From positions 1 to 52,720 of the forward strand of contig REDW01000079.1 of NCBI GenBank assembly GCA_007693325.1: a stretch of 52,720 nucleotides of DNA, written 5' to 3'. This document shows, piece by piece, positions 16,842 to 25,592 of this stretch. The translations under genes and the position numbers were made by a program. The notes under the pieces were generated by a model that was given only the letters and a program-made list of their open reading frames with translations, was not told where the DNA came from and searched no databases. Origin of the DNA: Spirochaetaceae bacterium. Its GTDB lineage: Bacteria; Spirochaetota; Spirochaetia; DSM-27196; PWMO01. Each line of letters starts with the position of its first letter. Position 1 is the stretch's first letter.

Positions 16842-18749
16842 CTACCCCGCGCGATACTTGCCCAGCAGACGCAGATCCTGCGCCGTTTCGGCCAGTTCCT
16901 GCATTGCCTGCTCAAAGGGTGTGGGATCAGACGGCAGAGCAATGTCGAGATAAAACATGTACTGCCACGGTTTGCCCAGAATCGGGCGTGACTCGAGCTT
17001 CTTCAGGTTTAGATTGCGGTTCGACAGAACCGCCATGCAGGACAGCAATGCGCCGGGAGTATCCGGAGTGGCAAAAACGATCGACGCCTTGCTCGGGCGG
17101 TCTACGTGCGAATCCTCGCTGCGCGCCACCAGCGCAAACCGAGTGTAGTTCTGCGGATTGGTCTCGATGCCGTCACGAAGCACTTTCATCTTGTAGACCG
17201 CAGCCGCTTCGGCGTTGGCTATTGCGGCAACCGAGCGTTCACCGAGCTTTGCTACGTGCGCAACCGACCCGGCCGTATCGTAGAACGGCACGCGTTCCCA
17301 TTGCGGGTGCTCATCAAGAAAACGGGCGCACTGCGCCAATCCCTGCGGGTGGCTGTAAACCCGGGCTACGTCCTCTATCGACGATTCCGGCGTCCCGATC
17401 AGGCTGTGGATGATGCGGATTTTGACCTCACCTACTATGCTGAGATCGGGATACTGCAGCAGCAGATCAAAGTTCTCGTGAATCGATCCTGCCAGCGAAT
17501 TCTCCAGCGGCACAATCCCGTAACGGCAGCGTCCCTCGAGCACGGCATTAAACACGCTGCGAAAATCCGGTTGCGGTGCAGGTACCACGGTATCCGAGTG
17601 GAAATACCGCAGCAGCGCCTGCTCACTGAACGCGCCACGCTCTCCCTGAAACGCTACCAGCATCTCGGCCTCGGTTGCCGCTGCGGTTGCTTCAACGCCA
17701 GCAAATGCCGGTACTCGTTCGTGGCGTTCCGGCAGCCGCAGTAACTCCTTCTCCACCACCGGCGCCAGCGCTTCTATGTCGCGCATCAGACGCTCAAACT
17801 GCTCCGGGTGCAGACTCTGCGGCCCGTCGGAAAGTGCTTCTTCGGGGGTCGGATGAACCTCCACAATCAGTCCGTCGGCTCCGGCTGCAACCGCCGCAAG
17901 CGCCACCGGCGGCACCTTGGCACGGATGCCGGTTGCATGGCTGGGATCCACCATCACCGGCAGGTGACTGAGCGTCTTGACAACCGGTATCGACGATATA
18001 TCCAGCGTATTGCGGGTATAGGTCTCAAAGGTCCGTATACCGCGTTCACACAGCACCACGTTTTCCGCCCCGTGCGCCAGGAGATACTCGGCGGCCATCA
18101 GCCATTCCTCGATGGTTGCGCACAGTCCGCGTTTGAGCATGACCGGAACATTGCGGCTGCCGATTGCCTTGAGCAGCTCAAAATTCTGCATGTTGCGCGC
18201 GCCGACCTGGAGAACGTCGACGTATTCAATCATCTCATCGATCAGTTCCGGTGAGACAATCTCGGAGATAACCGGCATGCCGGTAGCCTCGCCTGCCTCT
18301 TTCAGATAGCGCAACCCCTCGACCCCCAGGCCCTGAAAAGCGTAGGGTGAGGTCCGCGGCTTGTACGCTCCACCGCGCAACATCACGGCACCGGACTTGC
18401 GCACCATGTGCGCAGCCTCCAGAATTTCGTCTTTGCCCTCTACCGAGCACGGCCCGGCAATCACCGCGATCCGTCTGCCGCCGATCTTGACCGGCCCGAC
18501 GCGCAGCACGCTGTCGTCCTTCTGCAGCTCGCGCGAGGCCAGCTTATACGGCTTTGAAATCGGGATGACACGCGCCACGCCCTGAAGCACCTCGACCTCG
18601 CGCAGATCGATGCCAAGATGGCCAACTGCTCCGAAGATCGTCTCTTCCTCGCCGACAATTTCGCGCACACGAAAGCCGCGGGCCTCCAGAAAGTCACGAA
18701 TTCGGCGCTTGTGATCCTCGCGGATCGACCGTTCAAGTACTATAACCAT
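16842..18749 (-). CDS. Fused DAHP synthase-prephenate dehydratase
   Basis: A 635-residue protein joining the first step of the shikimate pathway to the last dedicated step toward phenylalanine. Residues 1-70 form a ferredoxin-like regulatory domain as in Thermotoga-type DAHP synthases. Residues 72-335 are a class I-beta DAHP synthase (AGPCSVE 98-104, [11 protein letters not shown] 130-140, DPSHATG 268-274, EVHP 297-300). A Pro/Ala/Glu-rich linker (336-362) leads to prephenate dehydratase ([12 protein letters not shown] 367-378, [15 protein letters not shown] 414-428, TRF 536-538). A C-terminal ACT domain (about 555-630) holds GALL and ESRP, the phenylalanine-binding motifs. No chorismate mutase domain is present. 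All visible catalytic blocks look intact. Start ATG at 18749 after AGGA. It follows the transglycosylase gene by 34 bases and probably shares its transcript. Confidence 0.9.
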   Translation of the reverse strand: MVIVLERSIREDHKRRIRDFLEARGFRVREIVGEEETIFGAVGHLGIDLREVEVLQGVARVIPISKPYKLASRELQKDDSVLRVGPVKIGGRRIAVIAGPCSVEGKDEILEAAHMVRKSGAVMLRGGAYKPRTSPYAFQGLGVEGLRYLKEAGEATGMPVISEIVSPELIDEMIEYVDVLQVGARNMQNFELLKAIGSRNVPVMLKRGLCATIEEWLMAAEYLLAHGAENVVLCERGIRTFETYTRNTLDISSIPVVKTLSHLPVMVDPSHATGIRAKVPPVALAAVAAGADGLIVEVHPTPEEALSDGPQSLHPEQFERLMRDIEALAPVVEKELLRLPERHERVPAFAGVEATAAATEAEMLVAFQGERGAFSEQALLRYFHSDTVVPAPQPDFRSVFNAVLEGRCRYGIVPLENSLAGSIHENFDLLLQYPDLSIVGEVKIRIIHSLIGTPESSIEDVARVYSHPQGLAQCARFLDEHPQWERVPFYDTAGSVAHVAKLGERSVAAIANAEAAAVYKMKVLRDGIETNPQNYTRFALVARSEDSHVDRPSKASIVFATPDTPGALLSCMAVLSNRNLNLKKLESRPILGKPWQYMFYLDIALPSDPTPFEQAMQELAETAQDLRLLGKYRAG

Positions 18750-18783
18750 CCTGTCCTGCTCTGTGTTCCTCTGACCCTGCGGC

Positions 18784-19503
18784 TCAACTTGTCGCCGCAG
18801 GGAACCGGTTCAGCATGAAGCGCCTGAACCGCAGCTCGAGGTTTCTCTGGTATTCCGTGACCCGCTGCACGTAGCGCTGCGTGGTATCCGGAATTTCGTT
18901 CCTGCGGACTCGTGCGAGTCCCGCGTTGTATATGGCCAGCGCCGTCCGCTGGTCCTGTTCAGCCAGCCGCATTGACCGGCGCAGGTAGTCCGCGCCGTGG
19001 CGTGAGCTCACGTCGGGGTCAAAGAAGTCATCCTCCGATAGATGGCGGAATGACAGCGAGTTCAACTGCCACAGCCCGCGATCAACGCTGGTGGCGTTTT
19101 GGTTGACCGCCACGGGCGAGAAGCGGCTTTCAACCCAAGTCAGCCCGAATGCCAGTGAAAGCGGAAGATCGTTGCGGTCAGCGTGATACAGAATCGGCAG
19201 CGCCGTATCGGGCGAGCCGGTAACCTGGATGAAAAACTCCGTTACCGCCGCGCTGGTCACATCTTCACGGTAGAGCGCCAGCATCGGTTTCTCGTCGTCG
19301 AGCAGGTTGAGAACGTTGGGGAAGTTTTCTGGAAGAGATCGACGCCCACCCTGAGCCTCCCAGCGGAACAACAGGTTGTACAGCGGACGCCGCTGCTGCT
19401 GAACCGCCGCGCTCTCCCATGTGCTGCAGCCCAGGAACGCAGTCAGCACCATAATCATCACGGCGCGGTTTGCGTGCTTTCCCCAATCTCGTTCACTCTG
19501 CAC
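18784..19503 (-). CDS. Lytic transglycosylase (SLT domain) lipoprotein
   Basis: A 239-residue envelope enzyme that cleaves peptidoglycan between N-acetylmuramic acid and N-acetylglucosamine. The N-terminus has basic residues, a hydrophobic run and a lipobox-like FLGCS, so it is probably an anchored lipoprotein. The SLT/Slt70-like domain covers about 110-225: the catalytic Glu in LTWVESRFSPVA, then GLWQLN (family G-L-M/W-Q-I/L) and AIYNAGLARVRR. A GTG at 19503 is taken as start because a TTGAAA/TACACT promoter ends 8 bases before it; the ATG at 19458 is an alternative that would still keep the lipobox. No Shine-Dalgarno sequence. Confidence 0.8.
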   Translation of the reverse strand: MQSERDWGKHANRAVMIMVLTAFLGCSTWESAAVQQQRRPLYNLLFRWEAQGGRRSLPENFPNVLNLLDDEKPMLALYREDVTSAAVTEFFIQVTGSPDTALPILYHADRNDLPLSLAFGLTWVESRFSPVAVNQNATSVDRGLWQLNSLSFRHLSEDDFFDPDVSSRHGADYLRRSMRLAEQDQRTALAIYNAGLARVRRNEIPDTTQRYVQRVTEYQRNLELRFRRFMLNRFPAATS

Positions 19504-19511
19504 AACGGCCG

Positions 19512-19540
19512 AGTGTAGCGAGCTTACCGTGAAGTTTCAA
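19512..19540 (-). promoter_or_regulatory. Promoter of the transglycosylase gene
   Basis: TTGAAA (19535-19540) and TACACT (19512-19517), spacer 17. The -35 overlaps the end of the methyltransferase gene. The predicted start is 2 bases before the GTG at 19503. Confidence 0.6.
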
Positions 19541-20220
19541 GGCAGGATCTTGACTGAGACACACTGCCCATTGAGATTATGGGTGACGATGCGATCAGGA
19601 CGGACAAACTCTTCATTGCCCAACGCGGTGACCCCCTCGCATCCGTAGAAACCGTAGTCATCGTAGACCACGATTGCGCCGCGCGAAAGCCGCGGCCAGA
19701 CCCACTCAACAACGTCTCTGGCAGACTGGTAAACATCCACATCAACGTGGCACATGCTGAAAGCTGTAGCGGCCGGGATCTGCCCGGCCGTTTCATCGGG
19801 AAACACACCGCACAGCAGCTGGTAGCGGTCCAGCTTCAGTTCTGCAAAGAGCGCTCGCACCGTATCTGCGGAAGTGTCCGCGTGTTCGCCGCCTTTGTAG
19901 TAGTCATCCCGCGGCCCGGCCTTGACAACCCCGCTGAAGGTGTCGGCCAGATAGACGGTCTTGCTGCCGATTGCGAAGTGCTGTAACGCTGCCGCCAGTA
20001 CCGCTGCACTGCCGCCGCGCCACACGCCTACCTCCAGGATGTCACCGGGCAACGAGGCGGTCTGCTCGGCGTAGCGCCACAGAGCGTAGCAGCGATAGAT
20101 ATCAACCTTTGTGTGAGAAGCTACCGCGTTGTATATCCGCAGAAACGGTTGATCAACATCCCACGGCCGATAGTCGGCCACCGGCTCAACTACGCCGTAG
20201 CCCGCTGGATAGTGCTTCAT
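19537..20220 (-). CDS. TylF/MycF-family O-methyltransferase
   Basis: A 227-residue class I SAM-dependent methyltransferase of the TylF (macrocin O-methyltransferase) type. The SAM-binding glycine motif is LEVGVWRGGSA (about 62-72). The family's metal-binding acidic cluster is HVDVDVYQSARD and VVYDDYG (about 158-195). Biochemically known relatives methylate sugar hydroxyls in antibiotics, but the family is broad and no biosynthetic cluster is present here. The sugar could belong to a surface glycan. It starts 9 bases after the stop of the thioredoxin-fold gene, with which it probably shares a transcript. Confidence 0.78.
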   Translation of the reverse strand: MKHYPAGYGVVEPVADYRPWDVDQPFLRIYNAVASHTKVDIYRCYALWRYAEQTASLPGDILEVGVWRGGSAAVLAAALQHFAIGSKTVYLADTFSGVVKAGPRDDYYKGGEHADTSADTVRALFAELKLDRYQLLCGVFPDETAGQIPAATAFSMCHVDVDVYQSARDVVEWVWPRLSRGAIVVYDDYGFYGCEGVTALGNEEFVRPDRIVTHNLNGQCVSVKILP

Positions 20221-20229
20221 CGCCAGTGA

Positions 20230-20682
20230 TCAACGGCGCACGTGCGGCATCAACCGAGTGACGTAATTTCCAGCGCCGCCGGCCAGGTAGCCTGTACGAT
20301 GGATCACTTCCCCCGACGGATCGAGAATCAGCACCGTAGGAAAGCCGCTCACACCGTAGCGCTGCGCTAGAGCTATGTTGACCTGCTGCTGCTCTTCACT
20401 CTGCGGCAGCTCACGCGGGAAATCGATCAGCAGCGGCACCACAAATCTACGCGAGAAATCCTCGAACAGCTGCGTGTCGAGCACCTCCGCCTTGAGCTGC
20501 AGGCACCAGCTGCACCAGTCCGACCCGGCAAAGTAGGCAAATACCACACGATCCTGGCGTTCGGCCTCGGCCAGCGCTGCATCGAGATCGGTCTCCCACG
20601 AATAGATATCTGCAGCCTGCAAGCCCAGCGGAGCGAGCATCAGGGCTACTGCCAACAGGACGATAAGAGATAGTTGCTTCAT
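20230..20682 (-). CDS. Secreted thioredoxin-fold protein
   Basis: A 150-residue exported protein with a signal peptide (about 1-23, ending LQAA). It has one thioredoxin-like domain with a C-x-x-C site in [16 protein letters not shown] (Cys57 and Cys60) and the cis-proline in [14 protein letters not shown]. The motif WCSWC resembles periplasmic thiol-disulphide proteins of the DsbD C-terminal/SoxW-like group. A role in periplasmic reduction or cytochrome or protein maturation is inferred. The open frame extends upstream to 21270 antisense to the aminotransferase, but the -10 box at 20689-20694 and the signal peptide fix the start at 20682, exactly at the predicted transcript start. Confidence 0.8.
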
Positions 20683-20688
20683 TTTGTT

Positions 20689-20717
20689 AAAGTACCGATC
20701 CGGCGCCAATTGGGCAA
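20689..20717 (-). promoter_or_regulatory. Promoter of the thioredoxin-fold gene
   Basis: TTGCCC (20712-20717) and TACTTT (20689-20694), spacer 17. The predicted transcript start is the A of the ATG at 20682. The -35 overlaps the -35 of the divergent promoter. Confidence 0.55.
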
Positions 20718-20739
20718 GACAGCGCCGGAGTGCTACACT
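20710..20739 (+). promoter_or_regulatory. Promoter of the aminotransferase gene
   Basis: TTGGGC (20710-20715) and an extended -10 TGcTACACT (hexamer 20734-20739), spacer 18. It shares the TTGGGCAA segment with the divergent promoter. Confidence 0.55.
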
Positions 20740-20751
20740 CAGGACAGAAGC

Positions 20752-21909
20752 ATGGATAGCGAAGTCAACGCCCTGGAACGCGAGCGCCGCGCCGCACACA
20801 ACGCGGGCACGCTTATAGACCTGATTGACACCAACTTTCAACGCAACGGTCTGCGCTTTCCCGCCGAGGTGCTGATCGAGGCGAGCAGCGCATGGTTTAA
20901 AGACCGACTGTACCACCCCGACCCCAAAGGCGCCCTCGCGGCACGCTGTAGTATTGCTGATTTCTACCGCAACAGCGGCACGGCACTCGATCCCGGGCAT
21001 ATCATTATCTGTGCATCGGCATCCGAGAGCTACGGCCTGCTGTTTCAGGCGCTTGCCCACTGCGGCGACGGCGTTGCGCTGCCCCGCCCCGGTTATCCGC
21101 TGTTTGAACACGTTGCCGGCTACATGCGCCTGCGCACCAGCTTCTATGAAACGCGTTTTGAGCAGCGTTTCTGCCTGAACAGAGACGCTATAGCCGCGTC
21201 GCTGACCCCGGCAACCCGCTTTGTGGTGCTTGTTTCGCCCAATAATCCTACCGGTCACGTGGCCTCCCACGCCGAAATCGATCAGTTACTGGCGCTATGC
21301 GAGCGGCACAACCTGGCACTTATCTGCGATGAGGTCTTCAGCGATCTGCTCTACGAGAGTGAATCCCTGCCGAGACCGATGTCACGTGCCGCTGATGCAG
21401 AGGTGGTGGTTTTCACCATCAATGGTGTATCCAAGCTGTTTGCTTCTCCAGACCTCAAATTGAGCTGGATTGCCGTCAGCGGTCCCGGACAGAAAGTACA
21501 AAGAGCGGTTGCAGAGCTTGAGCTCGCCAATGACATGTACCTCAACTGTTCGCCGCTTTCGCAACAGCTCTTGCCGACTCTGTTTGGTGCAGGTAGTGCG
21601 TTCCGCCGCGCGATGCAGAGCGAGCTGACCGCACGGCGCGGGATTCTGCTTGACACTGCATCACGGTTGGAAGGTCTTGACGTACTGCACCCTGCCGGCG
21701 GGATTCATGCGGTGGCTCGATTTCACCGGCCACAGGATGATGAGCGCTTTGCGCTGGCGCTGCTGCGCCACAGCGGGGTGCTTCTGCACCCGGGCTACCT
21801 CTACGGCCTGGACGAGGACCGGTTTGTAGTGCTGAGTTTTCTGAAAGAACGCGCGCTGCTGCACGAAGGTCTGCAGAGAATTGCCGAATTCCTGCGCAGC
21901 GCAATGTAG
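20752..21909 (+). CDS. Class I/II PLP-dependent aminotransferase
   Basis: A 385-residue fold-type I enzyme. PLP-site features are visible: SPNNPTGH near 160, [11 protein letters not shown] near 188 (the Asp that holds the pyridine nitrogen), and the Schiff-base lysine in [16 protein letters not shown] near 226. A C-terminal Arg in FVVLSFL is not obvious, so substrate preference (aromatic, alanine-like or MalY-type lyase) cannot be set. The start ATG at 20752 is chosen because the promoter lies within the upstream extension of the frame (open from 20674). It is divergent from the thioredoxin-fold gene and 47 bases ahead of the oligopeptide-binding gene, which has its own promoter. Confidence 0.82.
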
Positions 21910-21920
21910 CCGGTCAGCCA

Positions 21921-21949
21921 TTTTCACAGCGCCGGACAGCTGCTATACT
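21921..21949 (+). promoter_or_regulatory. Promoter of the oligopeptide-binding protein gene
   Basis: TTTTCA (21921-21926) and an extended -10 TGcTATACT (hexamer 21944-21949), spacer 17. A GTG follows 7 bases later at 21957 and an in-frame ATG at 21969. Confidence 0.5.
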
Positions 21950-21956
21950 GGTTGAC

Positions 21957-23543
21957 GTGATCAAGCGTATGCAGAAGGCAGTTCTGATACTTATCGTGCT
22001 GCTCTCTTCGGCCGGTTGGGCTGTAGCGGAGGAGACCGAGTTTGTGGTCAGTTTCCTGCCGTCACGGATTCGGTTCAATCCGATCGAAACCTTCACGTCA
22101 ACCGAAGCTCAGATATATACCGCCATTTACGAAGGGCTGGTAGGCTATCATCCACTCACGGTGCGTCCGGTTGCGGCTGTAGCAGAACGATGGGACATCA
22201 ACCCCGAAGGTACTGTCTACACGTTCTATCTGCGCGAAAACGCCCGTTACTGGAACGGAGACCGGGTAACCGCCAGTCATTTCCGCGACACCTGGCTGGC
22301 GTTGCTGGACCCGAAGTCCGAGTCGGCCTACTCATTCCTGTTCGACGCGATTCTGGGCGCTGAGCAGTACCGCAGCGGCAACAATCCTGATCCCCGCAGT
22401 GTGGCTGTCCGCGCACCGCACGAGGGCGTACTCGAGGTTGAGTTGGAACGCCCTGCACCGCACTTCCTGGACGTGCTGGCGCATCACAGCTTTGTCCCGG
22501 TGCACCCTGATATGCTGGCCAACGGCGATTGGGACCGGGGAGAGAACGTCATAGGCAACGGTCCGTTTCGCATTATCGAGCATAATGATGAAGAGATGCT
22601 GCTGTCGCGCAACGAGCGCTACTGGGACCGCCGCAACGTACGAGTCCCCAGACTGCGATTTGTGTTCAGCGAAGACTACGAGGCCACCACACGTGCCTTC
22701 AATGACGGCAGCATTCATTGGGTCGCCGGTGGAATGTCGCTGGAGGCGGTAGCCCAGCCGCGCAGTATCATCGTGAATCCGATGTTTGCTACATCGTACT
22801 ACTTCTTCGTGGCCGACCGCCAACCGTGGGATGACCCGCGAGTCCGCCGTGCGATGGCGTTGCTATTGCCCTGGGACCGCATCCGCGATGAAGAGATCCA
22901 CTTTGCCCCGGCCACAACCCTGGTACCCGCAATCCCGGGTTATCCCGAGGTAGTAGGAATTGTGGAGCAGGATCTCGATGAGGCGTTTGAACTGCTGGAG
23001 CAGGCCGGTTACCCCGAAGGCGCAGGATTACCGTCGCCGGTACTTCGAATTCCCGGCGGCAGCGAGAGCACGCGTGTGGTCGAGCTGATGCGTGAAAGCT
23101 GGCGCGACTATCTCGACCTCGCTTCGCGCGTTGAACTGATCGATTATCCCGACTATTTCGACTCACTTTCGGCGGACCGCACCTACACGGTTGCCACGGT
23201 AAGCTGGATTGGTGACTTCGCCGACCCATTGACCTTTCTGCAGATGTGGACCTCGCTCAGTAATCTGAACGAGTCCGGATTCGCAAATCCTGACTACGAC
23301 GCTGTAGTACGCGACGCCGCGTCGCTGCGCGGCAATGAACGCTTTGAAGGGCTCAGCCGCGCCGAACGCATGCTACTCGAGACTGCCGTGGTACTGCCGG
23401 TCAGCCACTCTCCGGCGGTAAACCTGATCGATCTCACGGTTGTAGACGGCTGGTTTCCAAATCCGCTCGATATTCATCCCTTCAAACACGTTCGCCTGCT
23501 GGGAATGACCCCCGCACCGGGCGTAGTACGCTACCCGCGCTAG
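21957..23543 (+). CDS. ABC-type oligopeptide-binding protein
   Basis: A 528-residue periplasmic solute-binding protein of family 5 (OppA/MppA type). A signal peptide covers about 1-25 (ending GWAVAEE). The mature protein opens with the lobe I signature FNPIETFTSTEAQIYTAIYEGLVGYHPLT, followed by YTFYLRENARYWNGDRVTASHFRDTW, which is typical of family 5. The ligand is probably a short peptide. No cognate permease genes are next to it, so the transporter partners must lie elsewhere. The GTG at 21957 fits the predicted leaderless transcript; the ATG at 21969 would give a 524-residue product with the same signal peptide. Confidence 0.85.
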   Translation: MIKRMQKAVLILIVLLSSAGWAVAEETEFVVSFLPSRIRFNPIETFTSTEAQIYTAIYEGLVGYHPLTVRPVAAVAERWDINPEGTVYTFYLRENARYWNGDRVTASHFRDTWLALLDPKSESAYSFLFDAILGAEQYRSGNNPDPRSVAVRAPHEGVLEVELERPAPHFLDVLAHHSFVPVHPDMLANGDWDRGENVIGNGPFRIIEHNDEEMLLSRNERYWDRRNVRVPRLRFVFSEDYEATTRAFNDGSIHWVAGGMSLEAVAQPRSIIVNPMFATSYYFFVADRQPWDDPRVRRAMALLLPWDRIRDEEIHFAPATTLVPAIPGYPEVVGIVEQDLDEAFELLEQAGYPEGAGLPSPVLRIPGGSESTRVVELMRESWRDYLDLASRVELIDYPDYFDSLSADRTYTVATVSWIGDFADPLTFLQMWTSLSNLNESGFANPDYDAVVRDAASLRGNERFEGLSRAERMLLETAVVLPVSHSPAVNLIDLTVVDGWFPNPLDIHPFKHVRLLGMTPAPGVVRYPR

Positions 23544-23585
23544 GCCCCCGCGCTGCGTTGTGTTATCGGGGCCTGCAACGCCCCT

Positions 23586-23614
23586 TTGACCAAACCGGAG
23601 CGCTTTGCTATATT
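23586..23614 (+). promoter_or_regulatory. carD promoter
   Basis: TTGACC (23586-23591) and an extended -10 TGcTATATT (hexamer 23609-23614) with a 17-base spacer. It is the best combined promoter of the window. The ATG at 23622 starts 7 bases beyond, so the mRNA is leaderless. Confidence 0.75.
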
Positions 23615-23621
23615 CGACTGG

Positions 23622-24212
23622 ATGAAGCAAACAAAGAAGACCACCACGTTCAAGGAGAAGCAGCAGGTTGTGTATCCGCTGCAGGGCGTAGGCCAGGTCC
23701 TTTCGATTGAACAGCGCCAGTTCAAAGACAAGAAACTGCTTTACTACGTTATCTACCTGGAAGTAACCGACATGACCGTCATGGTCCCGGTAGACAAAGC
23801 CGAGGAACTCGGGATCCGCGCAATAGTGCCCAAGAAAGATGCCGAAGGCGCCCTCAAGCTGGTTTCCGATGAATACGAGGCGATACCTGCAGACTGGAAG
23901 ATGCGCTACCAGATGAATCTGGATCTTCTCAAGCAAGGTAGCGTGTTTGACATCGCCACGGTTGTACGAACGCTCTACCATCGCAGCAAGGTCAAGGAGT
24001 TACCGATTCTCGAACGCAAGCTGTTCGACAACGCACTCAAGCTGCTGGTGGACGAGGTCTCGTTCTCATTGAAGAAATCCAAAGCGGATATCGAAAAGGC
24101 GGTGTTTGAGCGGCTGGAGGCCGAAGCAAAGCGCAGTGCCAAGGTATCGGCAGAGAGAGCCGCGGCGGCGCCGCCCGTAGATGACCTCGACGACGAAGAC
24201 CTCGAAGACTGA
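23622..24212 (+). CDS. carD: CarD/CdnL-family transcription regulator
   Basis: A 196-residue RNA-polymerase-binding regulator. The N-terminal RNAP-interacting domain (about 8-70) holds VVYPLQGVGQVLSIEQ and YYVIYLEVTDMTVMVPV. The helical DNA-contacting domain (about 75-165) includes IPADWKMRYQMN and the VVRTLYHRSKVKELPILERKLFDNA segment characteristic of the family. Relatives stabilise open promoter complexes, for example at rRNA promoters. An unusual tail follows: an Ala-rich stretch and a run of Asp/Glu (DDLDDEDLED). The open frame begins at 23586, but that stretch is the promoter itself. The 3' end overlaps nth by 32 bases. Confidence 0.88.
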   Translation: MKQTKKTTTFKEKQQVVYPLQGVGQVLSIEQRQFKDKKLLYYVIYLEVTDMTVMVPVDKAEELGIRAIVPKKDAEGALKLVSDEYEAIPADWKMRYQMNLDLLKQGSVFDIATVVRTLYHRSKVKELPILERKLFDNALKLLVDEVSFSLKKSKADIEKAVFERLEAEAKRSAKVSAERAAAAPPVDDLDDEDLED

Positions 24213-24855
24213 CCCCACAGAGATACTCGGCGCTATCCGCACGTTTCTCTCAGGCACCGCCCTCCCTTCTGTTTCGCAGGTGGCGCTGAGGTCGCCTGAC
24301 CCGTTTCGCATTCTGATCTCCACGATGATCTCCTTGCGCACCCGCGACGAAGTCACCCTCGCGGCCACCGATCGGCTGTTTGCCCTGGCACAGACACCTC
24401 ATACAATGGCCGGACTGACGCAGCAACAGGTAGCCGCGGCAATCTATCCGGCCGGATTCTACCGCACCAAGGCGCACAGCATTCTCGCGGTATCGCAAAT
24501 TCTGCAACAGCAATACGACGGTTCAGTACCCGATACCCTCGAACAGTTGACCGCGCTGCCGGGAGTTGGGCGCAAGACCGCCAACCTCGTTCTGGGCCTC
24601 GGATTCGCAATTCCATCGATCTGCGTAGACACTCACGTACACCGGATCACGAATCGCCTTGGCTGGATAACAACCCGGACCCCGGATCAGAGCGAGATCG
24701 AACTGCAACACGTTCTGCCGACACAGTGGTGGATCGCGGTTAACGAACTACTGGTGCGCTTCGGGCAGCAGATCTGCACCCCCCAGTCTCCGTGGTGCAG
24801 CCGTTGCCCTGTTGCACAAAAATGCCCGCGAGCCGGTGTGACCCGCGAGCGCTGA
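24181..24855 (+). CDS. nth: Endonuclease III (DNA glycosylase/AP lyase)
   Basis: Base-excision-repair enzyme removing oxidised pyrimidines and cutting at abasic sites; 224 residues. The helix-hairpin-helix is LPGVGRKTANLVL (about 122-134) with the catalytic Lys in GRKTA. The catalytic Asp is in VDTHVHRITNRLGW (about 143). The iron-sulphur cluster loop is complete at the C-terminus: C-x6-C-x2-C-x5-C in CTPQSPWCSRCPVAQKC. The ATG at 24181 lies inside carD, so the acidic tail of CarD and the Thr/Lys-rich N-terminus of Nth are read from the same bases. The two genes are probably cotranscribed and translationally coupled. Confidence 0.92.
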   Translation: MTSTTKTSKTDPTEILGAIRTFLSGTALPSVSQVALRSPDPFRILISTMISLRTRDEVTLAATDRLFALAQTPHTMAGLTQQQVAAAIYPAGFYRTKAHSILAVSQILQQQYDGSVPDTLEQLTALPGVGRKTANLVLGLGFAIPSICVDTHVHRITNRLGWITTRTPDQSEIELQHVLPTQWWIAVNELLVRFGQQICTPQSPWCSRCPVAQKCPRAGVTRER

Positions 24856-24885
24856 ACTGCATAATCCGGTTGCGGGACTGCTCGG

Positions 24886-25590
24886 CTACGGCTCGACGAT
24901 CAGCAGTGTGTGTGAATCGAGAATCAGCGACAAATCTTCCTGAACGTAGCGTTCGTGCTCTTTGACCAGCTGCAATTGAACGCGCTCCCCGACCGGCGCC
25001 AGCGTTATGAGAACACTGACGGAGTCCATGTAGCGGCTCAGCAGCTTCGGAACGCCGTATTCGTCAACCTCGGGATCTTCGCGGTGCAGCGTAGCACTGA
25101 ACCACACCGATATCCCGAGTTCTGCAGCAAACGCTTTGATTGCGGCAACGCTCCGGGGATCACCGCAACGAAAGTCGTAGCCGTCGATCATTATGATATC
25201 AGCGGAGAAACCACCGTGTACTATCATTGCACGCAGGCTCTGAAGCAGCTGCTCGGCCTCGATCCCCGTCTGTGAGAAGTTCATGACAACACGATTGCGT
25301 ACCAGTTCATCGTGGATCTGCATCGGATCGTCGAGTTCGCGTTTACGCGCGATCTCGCGGTAGATGTCTTCGTACCAGCTGAGGATGTGATCGGTGCGCG
25401 AGGCAAAACTGACGTGGATAACGTGCTTGCCCTGCAGCAGGGTATCGGTGGCAATATGCACCAGACAGGCGGTCTTGCCAACGCCCTTGCGCGAGGCGAT
25501 AACGCCGACATTACCCGCACCCAGTCCACCGTGAATCGATTGCTCGAGTATGCGCAGCGGACTGCGACGTACCAGGTCTTCTTTCACCAT
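24886..25590 (-). CDS. RecA-superfamily ATPase of unknown role
   Basis: A 234-residue single-domain P-loop protein. Walker A is SRKGVGKTA (about 33-41) after GNVGVIASRKG, as in KaiC/DnaB/RadA-type RecA-like folds. Walker B is IIMIDGYDF (about 133). A sensor-like segment WFSATLHRED (about 165) follows. No DNA-binding or zinc domain is present. The gene begins 2 bases after the fusA stop on the same strand, so the two are surely cotranscribed; this pairing suggests, but does not prove, a link to translation or growth control. I cannot assign a specific function. Confidence 0.7.
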   Translation of the reverse strand: MVKEDLVRRSPLRILEQSIHGGLGAGNVGVIASRKGVGKTACLVHIATDTLLQGKHVIHVSFASRTDHILSWYEDIYREIARKRELDDPMQIHDELVRNRVVMNFSQTGIEAEQLLQSLRAMIVHGGFSADIIMIDGYDFRCGDPRSVAAIKAFAAELGISVWFSATLHREDPEVDEYGVPKLLSRYMDSVSVLITLAPVGERVQLQLVKEHERYVQEDLSLILDSHTLLIVEP

Positions 25591-25592
25591 GG

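Noticed and set aside
20683-21270. N-terminal extension of the thioredoxin-fold protein
   Set aside because: Antisense to the aminotransferase; the signal peptide and promoter place the start at 20682.
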